A stretch of 64,000 nucleotides of DNA from Bryum argenteum (GCA_037043015.1 CM073325.1:7667001-7731000); one strand, 5' to 3'. Shown: positions 42,761-63,239, numbered from the stretch's first letter. Program-made: numbers and translations. Notes: generated by a model from the letters alone, not told the origin.

Positions 42761-43133
42761 CAAATGAGGTGACTTTGACGAGATTAGGAGCTTGTTGGCG
42801 TGAGACGAGAAAATAATGTGAGTCTTGATGGTCACTAGTTGGGGCGAGAAAATGAGGTGCTCCCTGCAAGCTCTATTTGCGGGCCACTTGCCAAGTCACA
42901 AAGGCGATCCTCTGAACAACCTTACAAGTGCTAAACATAAATTACATAAGAGTTGGCCCAAACGGTATCTAGATTAGAAAAAGACTGCTTTGCCAGAGCT
43001 TAGATAAGTTGATGTACGTATATAAGCTAGATTCTATGAAATACTCTCCTAAAGATGTGACCATTTCCAAAACTTCAACTTATATTAGTGCATGCTATAA
43101 GTGGTCTTTGTTTGGTACTTTCGTCACAATTTA

Positions 43134-43229
43134 AAAACAGAAGCAATTTACACAATATCCATTCCATAAATGAATATATCTAAAACAGAAGCAATTTACA
43201 CAATATCCATTCCATAAATGAATATATCT
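43134..43229. repeat. 48-bp tandem duplication
   Basis: Two identical copies beginning AAAACAGAAGCAATTTACAC, at 43134-43181 and 43182-43229. Present only in unit 2. Confidence 0.95.
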
Positions 43230-44109
43230 AAGACAAGGTACCACCAGGGATAGACGTGATTTGGGACCACACCAAACATATTTTGTCAAAGACATACTTT
43301 TAAAGAAGAAGTTACGACTGAATTTTGAGCTTGTCATCCAAAAATTCCAAATTTGATGCCTAGCATGTATAGGTTGAATGACTTTGGCTCCATATGATGC
43401 TATTCTGCTGTGGTTTTTGATCTCAAAGAGTGCACAAATCCTTGGGACTCGATAAATTACGTCAAAAGCATAGAGGAGTTGAAAATAGACCATACAATGG
43501 TGAATCCATTGCATGAGTCTTCGTTTGCTTTTACCACAAAGACTATAGGATGCTTTTACGTCCGAGTCAAGTCTTACATAATGCCAAAGGAGGCAAAAAT
43601 CCCTTTCATGCACATGATTGATTTATTCTCGAAGTACTGAAAATGAACCAATTACATGGATGGGAATTTTTTTTCTCTCATAGCCTCATGTACAGCTTGA
43701 CTCTCTATGTATAAATGTATAGCGTCCCTAATTATGAACATACAACCGAAGCTCTTCATGTGTTTGAAATGTCTGACATATGTTGGACTGAAAGTCATCA
43801 CCTGACATGAAAATGGATGAAATATCACATCACGAATAAAACATACTTCCATCAACGAATGGAGTCGACCATTCGCGTCGCGACTGACTGACGAAAGAAA
43901 CCGCGGTATCGAGAAACCAGTCCTCGTCTAGGGCATTGACTGATAAGATCTTTTTATAGACATGTGGGAGATCATAACTTCCCTTCCACCTGACAAGACC
44001 TTTACTGCGACCTCCAGAATAAAGAACCCAGCAAGTGCTAAATATAAACCACACAAGGATGGGTTTACACGGAATCCAGGTTAGAGGAAGACTGGTTCGC
44101 CATAGCTCA

Positions 44110-46024
44110 GGGCCGGTTTACACTACGGTGGAGAAGGCCTCCGGACGGTCAAGAATGCTTGGCCAAGACATGGTTATATGAGGCATATGGTGAATGTGCT
44201 GGAAAAGAATTAAATGCAATAATTTTTTTTTTAAGGAGTCTTGACCGGTTGTAGTCTAAACGCCTAAAGGAGAAGATTAGCAGTGATGTCCGCCGGAGAA
44301 GTCCACCGGTGAATAGAAGCTCACCTAATGGTAAAGATTTTTTGTGATAAAAAATCATAATTCTCTATATTCACAATGTATGAAAATACATCAAAAAAAA
44401 ATTCTTTTCATAAAATTCAATATGCATATGTATGGCAATTTGAGTAAAGTTCGAATTAAATTTTATGATCAACTTGTGCCGTAGGGCTGTAGACTAATGA
44501 TTTCTATGGTTCATGTTTACTTTAAATAGTATAGAAACATGTCATGGTCATATTATGTTCAATGTTATTAAAAAATAGTAATGCAGAGCTTGGTTTTGAA
44601 ACTTCTTCTTCTTTGAGGCACTTGATGATGCGGATTGAATGGTAGTAACTCGGTTGAATTTAAGCTTCATTAGCATTTGTTAAATTTTATTGTCCTCACA
44701 CACTAGTGTTGTCCACTCACGTGTTTCATACCGAAACCAGCTTGATGCCACCAATGATCAATCAAATCATAAAGCTTACATTCATGGTGGTCATTTCATG
44801 TAATCAAGTTAGCAAGTTTGTCCTCCTTGTAATGTTGAAAACTAAATCAAATTTCTTTCAACATACCTTGGCCGTACATGAAAATCCAAGAACTGTCTCT
44901 ATCATTTGTGCTTAAAGTCGAACCCATATATCATTACCTGATAAATATCAATTTTAAAATCCCACTTGCTCATGTGCACGAAAAGATGATAAAATGCCGT
45001 AAAAAATGAGCTCTAAGCCTTCAGAATGGCTTTGAAAATTTTACTACAGCATGTGGAGCTAGAGTAACAGATGTATATATACAAGACCAATAAGATTGGG
45101 ACATAAGGAGAAGGTGGGGATAGATGGCTACCCAACGGAGATTGATTAGTGGTCATGAGGTACAAGGTTCAAGTCTTTTTGATTTAGGGCATCCCCATTA
45201 GCCACGTGAAAGGCCCTCGCCAGCGGAAATTGGCAGGCCCGCACTAAAACGCGGAAATTGGCAGGCCCGCACTAAATCAGTACCCCAATGGCCGCGCCAC
45301 CCCTCCCTCCACCTTTCCGCGGCACTCTATTGCAGCCCCGCTCACGCCAAGTTTTCTCTCGTTGCAGGGAGACATTTTCCACACTTTATTGTGTAGTCAA
45401 CCCCAGGATGGCAGCTCTGTCACTGCGACTCTGATGAGAAAGAAAGCACGATCACAAATGCAAGGCCCCACCCTCCCTAGCCACACCGTCCCCAACCACG
45501 AGGATATGATGAACGGCCTGGCCCCGCCACGTCACCACACCAAGGCTGTTTGAGGGGCTCTGTAGCGAGCTTCCATTAGGGCCAAAACCCTCCATTTTGT
45601 CGCACGCTCAGGTACGTCCCTCGCCATTATCTGTTAGCGCGTCCCAAATTCTCAGTGGCGCGGAACCATTGGGGATGCTCTTATACCCTAGGTTTTTGAA
45701 AGTCAATCTGAAATCTACAGCCGTGATTCTTTTAATTTTTTTTTTTTTTTTATTGACGAGAGCTTCTCCGGAACAATGATTTCTTGTCCGGCCTCAAGAG
45801 GATAGACAAGAACTCAATGTTTTGGAGAAGCTCTAGAGCAAAAAGTACCGTCACCTAAGTAGCCATGTCTTTTTTTTTCATTCATGACAAAAGTTCACCA
45901 CATTTAATATCTTCACCAAATGTAAACATCCACCGGTCAAAAATGACATCTTAGACCAATCACATTGAAGAATCCCTTTTTTGCCTTGACAGGTGGACTT
46001 CTCCACTGTAGTCTAAACCGGCCC
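44110..46024. mobile_element. PIF/Harbinger-like element in the RLK2 leader
   Basis: Terminal inverted repeat of ~30 bp: GGGCCGGTTTACACTAC at left, GGGCCGGTTTAGACTAC complemented at right. The target duplication reads TCA (44107-44109, 46025-46027), or CTCAG if the outer G is assigned to the flank. Unit 1 has the intact site CATAGCTCAGTCTTCG at 27735. Size 1915 bp, no transposase recognised. It contains a nested MITE at 45187-45680. Confidence 0.88.
45187..45680. mobile_element. MITE nested in the 44110-46024 element
   Basis: Ends GGGCATCCCCATTAG and, complemented, GAGCATCCCCAATGG, with TTA on both sides (45184-45186, 45681-45683), a PIF/Harbinger-type duplication. The 494-bp interior is GC-rich compared with its host and includes a 28-bp tandem duplication around GCGGAAATTGGCAGGCCCGC (45224-45281). 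Confidence 0.78.
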
Positions 46025-46353
46025 TCAGTCTTCGATACCACCAAGTTGCAATTTGTGCACTGGCCGAGTGAGAGTTCACCGCTTGCAGACAGAATTGCAT
46101 TTAAGTTGTGCACCAACACTTTCAACCAGCTGCTGAATCGATCACCTATCCGAGGTTTCTAGTTGTCTGCCGATCCCGAATAGCTCAGTCTTTTGTTATT
46201 CCCCGGACACATCGATCGATCCAACCAAGTTGCAGACAAAACCGTGTCGGCAGCAAGTTGCAGAGCAGTTTCAACTAGCTGCTCAACAGAATACTTATTT
46301 CCGGCCGAGGTTTTGAGCTTCGTTGTCGTTAGACTGGAGCAGGCACCCGAGCT

Positions 46354-53820
<7,467 letters not shown>

Positions 53821-53935
53821 CCTCACTTGCTGCTACTACAAGAGTTGTAGCTAGTGTAGATAGTTAGGAATGGTTTGTGCATATTGCTTCATCATTATAC
53901 AAGGAAGTATTAGAGTTTGAAGTGGACTTAGAGTT

Positions 53936-54493
53936 TGAAGGAGAAGCCAGAGGGGGATGGGGAGCTTGCTGCTGCAGCAGGAGTTGAGGATGCAGCAGGG
54001 GCACTAGAAGGGGGAGTCGTCATACCAAATGGTGAAGGCGAACTAGTCTTGCTTGCTAGGCTCCTCCTGAAGCTGCATCGGAAGCAGGTCTAGTGGCTCC
54101 GAAACGCGAAAAAGCCTCCGGATGAAATAGATGATGGTGTGGACGCTGGGAACTGGGGCATGTTTTGTTCCGAGCGAGGCTCCAAACAATGAGCCTGAGC
54201 TTGCGCTGGGAGTAGCAGCAGCCGAGGATTGAGCGAAAGAGAACAAATTCGGACAAAGAGAGGCGCCAAAGGGAGGCGCGGAAGAGCCAAAGGGAGACGG
54301 GGAAGAGGAAGCGGTATCGAAAGGGTTACTGGTGGTGGTTCCAGAGCTTGATGCGCCGAAGAGCCCACCCCCTCCAAAACCAAATCCTGGTGCAGTAATA
54401 TTTCCTGTTGGAGTAGAAGAACCAAATGCTGATCCTGACGATGCATCGACAGAGATCGATGTGGGCGTGCTCTGCGACGAAGCCCCAAACCTT
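53936..54493 (-). pseudogene. Antisense NUP62 fragment downstream of RLK2
   Basis: Closer to NUP62 than the unit 1 copy: 53940-54057 is nearly identical to 4940-5050, and 54060-54480 matches 5239-5705. The section equal to 5056-5236 is missing, consistent with recombination between FG-coding repeats. It has an additional frame break and no start context. Begins about 115 bp beyond the RLK2 stop. Confidence 0.88.
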
Positions 54494-54527
54494 CAACACA
54501 CCAGTCAAATTACCCTCCACCAACAAT

Positions 54528-54662
54528 AGATGCATCGAGGAAGTCCTGGGGGAGTCTTCGTCTTCCTCGAGTAGGAAGTCGTTTAAAAAGTCGTTCAAGA
54601 AGACTGGGTTTGATGATATGTCGACTACGGCGTTGCTTGAACTTAGTGAAAGTCAAAGTTAG
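54528..54662 (+). pseudogene. Older RLK C-terminal tail in unit 2
   Basis: Reads [35 protein letters not shown] and ELSESQS then stop, clearly related to the RLK C-terminus [17 protein letters not shown]. Open over 44 codons, but no upstream kinase exon is attached. Counterpart of 36226-36373. Confidence 0.8.
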
Positions 54663-55435
54663 GTAGCTTAGTGAGTGCTGCTGCGGACTCCAAGAGTCTG
54701 TAGCTGGCAATTTTGAATCGTTTTAAGGTGTTCGTGTATGTTGTTTAATCATTTTACAAGAAAATGATAGATTCTGAAGTGGATTGTCCTGTACAGTACA
54801 CTTAACAATCAAGTTACTCAACTGATTCGGTACTGCCGTGAATCTTGCTGAAAGCATGCAAGAAAATGATTACATCATTGTAAATTGAACTTTCCAGTTG
54901 CAATTCGGACAAGAGATTGGACAACCCGATAAGAAAGGATCTAATCTGGCCATCACAAATACTGTCACCCACACCATGAAACAACATAGCGTAGTTACTA
55001 GATTTTTGCTAACAGAATCACATCATCATAGAATGATCATGGCAAGTCTGGACGTGTTCGTGGAGGTTACTGTAAAGTGCCGTCATGATAAATAGTTACT
55101 GTTACACTACCATTCAAACCGAACACAGATTGCTACCTGCAATCATGCACCGAGATGCACATGATAGGGAAAAAAGCAGGCGTAACGGAGGCAATGCTCA
55201 TATAATTGCACTCTCTCGTATTCTCAACAGGGAGTCTGTGTTAGCTCACAGCTTTCCTGTTCCTTGACCTACTCAGTAGTCGGGTAACTATATAAAGAAT
55301 CTCCTCACCTTGTCAAAGAATCTCACCTTGTCAACGAATCTTAATTTTTGATCTAACTCTACACAAAGTGGCTCCATAATCTACAAGCAGCTTCGGTCGG
55401 ACCCACTGTTTAACAAATCCTATGGTGAGCTCCTC

Positions 55436-58400
55436 CTAGACAGCCACAACTGGTCGGAACGAACCTGAGTCGATCACTTGGGTGGCATACTCGCGAGCCC
55501 AGCCATCGTAGTAAAGAATGTCCTCCAACGTCGGCTTCGAAACTAACTCCTGCCTGTGCTTAGCGCACGTCATCTCTATCACCTTCACAATGTCCAAGTA
55601 CCCGATCCTGCATCCCATTGCAAATGATTATTGTCAGGACAAGTAGCTATGGTGGAGAGAGCTTTACTTTTGAGAGCCGGGATAACACACATACCTCTCT
55701 TCGAGGAAGAGTTCAACAGCTTTCTCGTTTGCGGCACTCAACACACCCGTCATCGTCCCACCAGCTCGGCCAGCACTGTACGAGAGGTCCATTGAAGGGT
55801 ACTTTGCATGATCTGGCTTCATGAACGTCAGGTTGCCCATTCTGAACAGAACATGGGATTGAGTTAGAATAATCTGAAACTGTTGACTTTGATTGAGAGC
55901 ACATTAAAAAATAAGACATTCCAGATAGTGATAAGCTTTGAAAGTTGAATGATCGTCTTCAAAAATTACTCTGAAGATTGAGCTTACTTAAAGAAGTCCA
56001 GACGAGGCCATGTCTTCTCGGAGCAGTAGATGCGCTCTGGCCACGACATGGTGTACAGGATGGGGAGGCGCATGTCTGGCCACCCTAGTTGAGCAATCAC
56101 GGACGAGTCCTGAAAAGAAAAAAAATCTTACAGTTAGAAATTACATTGCCGAAATAGTAAATCTTGGCAACGTTCCTAATAAAAGGAAAAGGAAAAGGGT
56201 TTAATATAGACTTTCAACAGCTCGTGAGGACATTCTTTACTAGTGTTTCTTAAGGCTCTTGGAACGATGTATGCTTTGAGCAGGGTTTAAGATATACCTG
56301 GGTCTCCACCATAGAATGGATGATAGATTGTGGGTGAACAACAATGTCAATGTCATCATAGTCCGCCCCGAACAAATAGTGAGCCTCAATCACTTCCAAA
56401 CCCTGATAAACGCAACAAGATGAACATCATTGTCTGGTGGCTTAGAGAACAAATTACCAAAATTTCGCCCACCTATATAGAGCATAGGGGAAGGAACGTC
56501 GCTGCTGAAAATACATGCATGGTGGTAATAAGAAGAAACTAACCTTGTTCATCAATGTAGCAGAGTCGACTGTAATTTTACGACCCATGCTCCAGTTGGG
56601 ATGCTTCAGGGCATCTGCTACTTTCACATCTTTCAGCTTCTCCACAGGCCAATCCCTAAAAACGACAATGCACAACACCTTCTTAAGCCACCAGACGAGG
56701 TCGTAGAACTTTGCCTCCTAGGAATTTAACGATGAAAACTTACTACCAACGCTCTCGTAACTGAAAATGGAAATATTATAACGAAAAAAGTCCTGTACCT
56801 GAATGCACCTCCAGAAGCTGTGAGGATGATACGCCTCAACCCACCTTTAGGAAGTCCTTGGATACACTGTTCAGAAAATAGCATGCAAGATTCAGAAACA
56901 AGAGGTTTCCAAAGCTGACATTGACCACTTAACCATGGCAAATTGATTCCTGTAATTCAATGCGTTGAACAACGATGGAACTAAGACTCGGTTCATATAC
57001 CTGCTGCTTTGAATGTTTTCACTCTGCTTTCTTTGATAGGCATCTGGTCAATAATTACATATTGGCTCTCCTACTCACTGCAAAAAGAGAGTAAAAACCT
57101 GGAAGATGGCAGAGTGCTCAGAATCAGCAGGCAAGATGTTGATGCCGTGCTTCTTAGCCAAAGGTAGCACATATGGACCTCCAGCGATCAAGGTCTCCTT
57201 GTTGGCCAAAGCGATATCCTTTCCAGCTTCAATGGCAGCAACTGTGGGCTGCAACAAACATACCATCAAGTCAACACCTCATCTCTCTCTTGCCATCTTG
57301 CACTTCTCGTCACATTTTCAATCTTAATATCCCATTCCACTTATACACTCTTCAATATCTCATCCATTGTGCCCTCACAAGTTAACCCATGCTGTTCTAC
57401 ACTAAGTAGGAATAGAAAGTGAACGACGGATATAAGCTCTCAAATGATATCTTGAGGTAACCACGAAAAACCAACATAAATGGTTTGATCAGATTTCAGT
57501 ATTGAACTCTAGATTCCGTAACTACGGAAGGAGGTTGAAGATGCAGGCATTTCTGTACATTTCAAGGCATAGCAGAAATGATGATTGAGATCCATTATAG
57601 AAGGAAAGAGAATGTTGGGATTTGACTACAGGCTGCACAGACAGTGAGCGATGATGCATACCTTCAGTCCCGCACATCCCACGATTCCTGTGACAACAGT
57701 GACAGCCTCCGGATGCCTGGCCACCTCCACCATGCCTTGTTCGCCGACCATGATCTCTGGCAGCTTCTCCATGCCAGCCAGAGTTTCTTTCAACTCACCC
57801 ACTTTTGACGCGTCTTTTATTGACACGAGGCTTGGATTGAAAGCTCGAATCTGAAAAGCAAGTATGTCAACACAATCGATGTATTTACAGAACCTTTTCA
57901 TTACATGATCTTCTGGAGGTCATGTTGTAATCCCCTCTCTAATAGCAACCAACTAAATTCACCTCTGAACCTCGATAATCAGAACATGGCATTTCTGTAA
58001 TTATTGCAATGAAGTCCAAACATGTTGTGAGGACAAGTTGGGTGTCGTAAGTCGGGAGTTCACCTGCTCAGCCAACAGAGAAATGTTGGAGCCAGCAGCC
58101 AGTGCTACAATCTTGAACTTCTCTGGGTTCTCAGCAACAATGTCCAGCGTCTACAGCGTACAACACGACACAATGATCAGCGGCTTCAATCTCACATATT
58201 CAAGTAATCACTGATACCGGATAACTTCATACTGACAGTAGTATCCCAATATGGGCTACGAGGTCAAAACGTGAAGAGGGATTCGAAAATGATGCCCCCG
58301 AACATCTTGACTGCTATTACAGTAGTAGCAGTTAGGGCATATGCTGAACACGCGCAGAAAGTTACTCACGTATTTATCCTCAGCACGTTTGTCTTGTATA

Positions 58401-59318
58401 AAATGCACCACTCTCATGCTCATATCACATGTACAAATTGAAACTTCAAAACTTCAATTGAGTGAATCTTAGACAAGATAGCGGATCTAATAAACTCGTC
58501 TTAACCCCTAGCTGTACATTTCCAAAAACTCACATCTCCGTTCAAAGTGTAGGATCTCAGGAAATGAATGTGGGAAAATTGTGTAAGGGACGTTTGAAAG
58601 AAGGACAGCTAGAGAGGTCAAAGTGAATTGTAAGACTTAGATCAGGTCATTTGCGTAAAAAGGCATCCCACCTGTGTGCCGATGGAGCCAGTGGATCCGA
58701 TTAGAGAGATAGGCTTGGGACGGGTCCTCATCTTCACTTCCTCCGCAACTGCCCTGCCGGGCCATGCAGAAGGCACATCTACCAACACACTCCTCGTTCC
58801 TTGCACTCCCTTCGTCACCAGAGGACCTGCCTTCTGGCTGCCCTTCACTGCAATCACACACAGCAACCAAGTAAATATACAAGTTCCACTATTCCAAATC
58901 CCAGCTTAATCCCTCATCACTGCCACATTTTAACAGTTGGTCTGATGATGTAATAGAAAATAGTCGTCCTTGTTCGAAAATTTCACGCTCAAGCCTCTGT
59001 AATAATTCCGCATCGCCTTAAAATTCTTAGACTAGAATCCGGGTCTACATACGCATAACCTGACAGAAGCTCTCTTTCATGCAGAAGGAGATTGAGGAGA
59101 TTCTGAAATTCTTGAAAAGCGAGAATTGTTCGTGAAACAATAGAAAGCTGAATTGGAGGACCACGCGAAGAATGTCATGATCTCTGGTGACGAAAGACCT
59201 AGAACCTGCATTGTGCAGGTATCCGATACTGTTGTTTCTACGGTATTTTATACTACGGTAGAGATTGCGGACCTTGAAGTCTGCAGCCGGAGAACGAAGG
59301 CATATCCATGGCTCCCAT
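55436..59318 (-). CDS. DXR: 1-deoxy-D-xylulose 5-phosphate reductoisomerase, plastidial
   Basis: Catalyses the NADPH-dependent conversion of DXP to MEP, the second step of the plastid isoprenoid (MEP) pathway. Eleven exons: 59273-59318, 58672-58847, 58064-58150, 57662-57850, 57099-57248, 56799-56866, 56544-56655, 56298-56402, 55988-56109, 55695-55841, 55436-55607. All have GT-AG borders and total 1374 nt, 457 residues, close to plant DXRs. Residues 1 to ~50 form a transit peptide, then the plant motif [14 protein letters not shown] site GSTGSIGTQ (66-74); metal/substrate residues [12 protein letters not shown] (Asp208, Glu210); [42 protein letters not shown]. The start is the first ATG of exon 1; MDMPSFSG inside it is an alternative. 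No break found. It is the clearest gene in the window. Confidence 0.97.
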
Positions 59319-59780
59319 TCCTGCATCTTTCTGCACCGACATGCACAAGGCTACAGTTGATTAGACTATCAGCAAGAGACAAATTCCATCTCTATTGATT
59401 CATTAGTAGCTTCGAAGTTGCAAGTGAAAAGCACGACTCTCGTACACATTATTCCAGTACTGACCACAGTTAGATCTATAGCCTTGATTGTCATTGACTA
59501 GAATTTCAGTAGAAATCCACAAAAAATGTAAAAGAGAATTACAAAGACTCGGGAACCGAGCTCGACTCCAGAAAGCCCCGCCATCGAAACTGTCTTCAAA
59601 GCCATGTCTAAGACACTGCGTCACAACCAAAAAAACTCGGAGAAGCTACGAAGGTTACTCCGTAAGGAAGCGCACAGCTCTTCACCGCTCAATGCAACGA
59701 ATTCGAAGACAGGACGAAGCGCGCAAGGAATGCTCCAAAAGCCAGAACAGAATAGCTCGAACGGGCAACGAACTGCAACC

Positions 59781-59786
59781 TTTATA
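59781..59786 (-). promoter_or_regulatory. Possible DXR TATA box
   Basis: Minus strand reads GCTATAAAGGTTGC about 460 bp upstream of the DXR ATG, with GTGAATTGGATT just upstream. Plausible core promoter giving a ~430-nt leader; not proven. An opposite-strand open frame at 59604-59993 overlaps it and is not supported as a gene. Confidence 0.35.
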
Positions 59787-59999
59787 GCAAAATCCAATTC
59801 ACACCAGGAAACTGCGCATGAAATTAAGAAATGGCCAACCAGAAGTCGTTCCGCGACGGAGACTGGAAAAGAAGACTGGCTTGCAATCTCGCAAAGGATA
59901 GAAGCCCGGGATGAAGGTGGCGTCGCCTTCGTAGATTTTATGTGTGGGGTGTACATGCTGGGGACAAAATCTTCTCCCGAGGCTGATATTTGAGAGTAT

Positions 60000-61815
60000 T
60001 CGAAGGGCGTAGATTTTAGGGGTGGTGAAGGGACTCGGTCACGTGTAAGTCAGGGTGGACTGGCTGGTTCCTGGATCCGGCAGCCGTATCAGAATGCAGG
60101 AGTCGGTTTTGGGCGCTCTTTGAATTCTGGCACCCATTACCGCGGTGAATATTCCAAGGTCGCTCGGTTGTGGGGTATTAGTCTTCGATTTCGGTCAAAC
60201 TTTCTCAACCCCTGAAGTTGTGGTGACAAGTAACAAATTCTAAAATCAACATGAGATTTTTATTTTTTATTTTTTATTTTTTTAAAAATATATTTAAAGG
60301 TTTGATTGAATTTGACCATATGAATCTTCAGATATGTTCAATCAAAGTATTGTTATTCATCTAAGAAATCCTAATTTATTGTTTCTGGTCAAGATGATCT
60401 AAATTGATCTCTTTTCAACTTGAGGCGTTAACAAGGGCATATATATTTCTTATACAAGGTTTTGATTCAATATTTGAACTTTCTATGTATCTTTATTAGC
60501 AATTGTACAAGGAACAAGGACAATTACAAAATTTGCATGTTTTTTGATTGTGTAGAGTAAAGATGGAAATTCTTAGAAATCACCGGCAAGATTGTCTATA
60601 TCAATAAGAAGATTTCTCATATTCTTTGAAAAGGCTCTGGCATAACAATTAACAATATTTGCACTTAAAGGATGAGTGCTTCTTAAGCTTAATCTCTGTC
60701 TGTAGTTAATTGATTGACTTATTATAAGTTAAGATTTCTAAGCAAGTTCCATGCAATACAAATTTTTGTCGATCCTGTCACTATATGTAGCAGAGAAAAG
60801 GTTGGATTATAGGTTGGCAAACAACATCATGATTCTATTCACTTCTTATAAGATCTTAATGAGAAAGCTTATGTAGGGGCACTGATGGCGATAAAGATAT
60901 TGAGTAAACATGAAGATAGATTCGTTTAGTTATTGATTTTGTAAAGAGAGCACTCCTTAGCTTAGAAGTCTTGAAATCTATATTTAAGTTTAGAATCTGT
61001 ATCTCATAGCAATCATGTCGATTATGTCATGAGGTAATTCTAATGGTAATCTTAGACTACTGTGCATATTCTTATTGATAATTATTTCAACCTTCTACTA
61101 ATTTGTATAACAAGTTTAAGATATGGAGCATAAGGATTCTACTTAATGTTGCATAGTGACTCTAATGTGATGAGGCTGGGCTTAACTAGGAGGTGAAGAA
61201 ATCTTCAACTTAGTGCAATCAAACTTAGTTGGAAACATATAATTTAGTAGTCTTATATCTAACCAAAACAACAAGTGTTATCTCAAATACAGAAGAATAA
61301 ATAGTCTTGCTATCTAATGTAGCTTGCTCCATAATGACTAAACACTAAAAGACGCCAAATAAAGTGAGCTTTGTAGAAAGTATACATAAGCTTCCGTATA
61401 CAGTAGTAGCTGACAATGTATACAGTAGTAGCTGAAAAAAAATGCTAATTGTCAATTGTCTCCATTGCGTTAGAACAATAAATGTCAACCCTAACACTAT
61501 ATGTATAAATTAGTAACTCCGCGTATATACATACATTATACAATAACAATGTATACAATGACAATGTATACAATGACAATTATACAGTAGTAGCTGACTT
61601 ATGTCTATCAACTTTTGAGTATCAAATTCTGTGTATTGAGTTCTCACTGTCGACTTTGGTCTATTGATTTTTGCGTTAATTATGCTCCATCGACTTTTGT
61701 GTATCGACTTATGTGTATTTGTGTCGACTTATGGATTATCAATTTCTACTTTAGAAGCAAGTTAGCCAATCAACTTCTCTCTATCGACTTCTAAAGCAAG
61801 TAAGGGACTTCTATG
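60000..61815. other. AT-rich intergenic DNA
   Basis: No coding region supported. 61380-61590 holds repeats of TATACAGTAGTAGCTGA and AATGTATACAATGAC. From 61600 a family of TCGACTTNTGTGT phrases begins and continues after the MITE to about 62420; 61700-61800 and 62265-62365 are diverged copies sharing AGCCAATCAACTTCTCTCTA. Confidence 0.6.
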
Positions 61816-61817
61816 TA

Positions 61818-62251
61818 CCGTACCCGGCCGTCAGGGTCGGCAAAAATTAAATAAAAAAACAGAAGTTGAAAAAGATCGGGAATTATTGGAGAAGAGAGTC
61901 AAAAAGAAAAATTATTCATTGAAGAACATGCCGAATATTACAAAATTGAGCCAAGTTCATGCAGTAAAATCCCAAAATATTGCATACTCCACTTAACTAG
62001 TTGTTCACCTGTTGTGAAAGTTCATAGGGCATTCAATTAGGTTAAGCACACCAAGTCCACCACAAACGGATGAAAAATTAGAAAATTCTTCATTGCCGTA
62101 AACTAGCCTTGTATTAAAGCGCCGAATCTTTTATAATAATTTTTTTGAAACTTTGAAATTTTGATTAATTTCTTGCTGCCATGCCGTACCCACTTTCTCC
62201 ACTTTAATTAATTATTCGGCATGAGATGCCGACCCTGACGGCCGGGTACGG
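61818..62251. mobile_element. TA-flanked MITE, 434 bp
   Basis: Perfect terminal inverted repeat of at least 25 bp starting CCGTACCCGGCCGTCAGG, flanked by TA (61816-61817, 62252-62253). Removing it with one TA restores the local repeated phrase TATGTATCGACTTTTGTG. TA duplication suggests a Tc1/mariner-type origin, though the terminus is not a standard one. Confidence 0.82.
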
Positions 62252-62882
62252 TATCGACTTTTGTGTCTATGTGTCGACTTTGGTTTGTTATGGATTATTA
62301 GTTTTGATCTCAGAAGCAAGTAAGCCAATCAACTTCTCTCTATCCACTTTAGAAGCAAGCAAACCAAGTGAGTTCTATCTTTCAAATTATGTATCGGTTT
62401 TCGTTTATCAATAATAAAAGAGAAGCTTCACATCCAACTTCTAGGCTTCAAGGAAGCAAGTGCGTCACCTTGCTTCGATTTTTGGAATTCGTTCACACAA
62501 ATTTTTGATCAATTGAAAGAGACCAAGCTTTGAAGGCGGCCCTAACACTTATGCAAATCTCTATCCAACACCATTTGTAGTTCCAATTAATAACCAGTAT
62601 TTTGGGTAACAAGTGCATATAACAATAATCTTCATCTAACACTAATCTCCATTTAACACTAATCTACCTATTTAGTGTAATGTACCAAGTGCCAATAAAT
62701 TACACCTTGCTCGAGGGAGGGAGTAAATTATTCTTTGACTTGTATACTTCATCAAACTTACATACAAACAGTATGAAAGTGTAGCTAATCGTGAGAATCT
62801 TAAATAACGTTGAAACCACAGTTGATACCTGCGGACTGAAACAAGTCAACAATTTGCCGCTGAAAACATGAAGAAATGCCGA

Positions 62883-63239
62883 CTACACTACAAGACACAG
62901 ATCTACAAAATCATAGAGTCTATTCAACCTAAGTATGGTAGGTTGATCACATTTCCCGACAATGGTAAAGCTCCCGCAATAAGCGCACTGATCGACATTG
63001 CCGTAACTAAGTAGACAAGCTCGAGTAGATATGGAACCTGCCATTCTACAAACAATTGAGACCGAGCCATACTCCTTGTCTCTCAACAGAGAGGCCCAGA
63101 GAGGTTGAATATTGATCGATAGCGATGGCGGAGGTTCCGAGTACACAGTGATAATGAACAACACGAAGATGATTCGAACTTGAAAGTGGGCAACCATCGC
63201 TACTGCGCCGATTTCACGAACGTCCACATCGCTCCACAT
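62883..63239 (-). CDS. Possible small secreted Cys-containing protein
   Basis: A 118-codon open frame. From the internal Met at residue 15 it would begin MVAHFQVRIIFVLFIITVYS, which looks like a signal peptide, followed by about 84 residues with six cysteines (including QCAYCGSF and VGKC). No family recognised. No conserved neighbour or promoter motif supports it, and open frames of this length occur by chance here. Listed as a candidate only. Confidence 0.25.
   Translation of the reverse strand: MWSDVDVREIGAVAMVAHFQVRIIFVLFIITVYSEPPPSLSINIQPLWASLLRDKEYGSVSIVCRMAGSISTRACLLSYGNVDQCAYCGSFTIVGKCDQPTILRLNRLYDFVDLCLVV

Noticed and set aside
45115-45186. tRNA-like head of a SINE (TGGCTACCC and GGTTCAAGTCT)
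   Set aside because: The A box is poor, and no tail, target duplication or second copy is visible.
59604-59993. 129-residue plus-strand ORF upstream of DXR
   Set aside because: Covers the likely DXR leader and promoter on the other strand; no recognisable domain.
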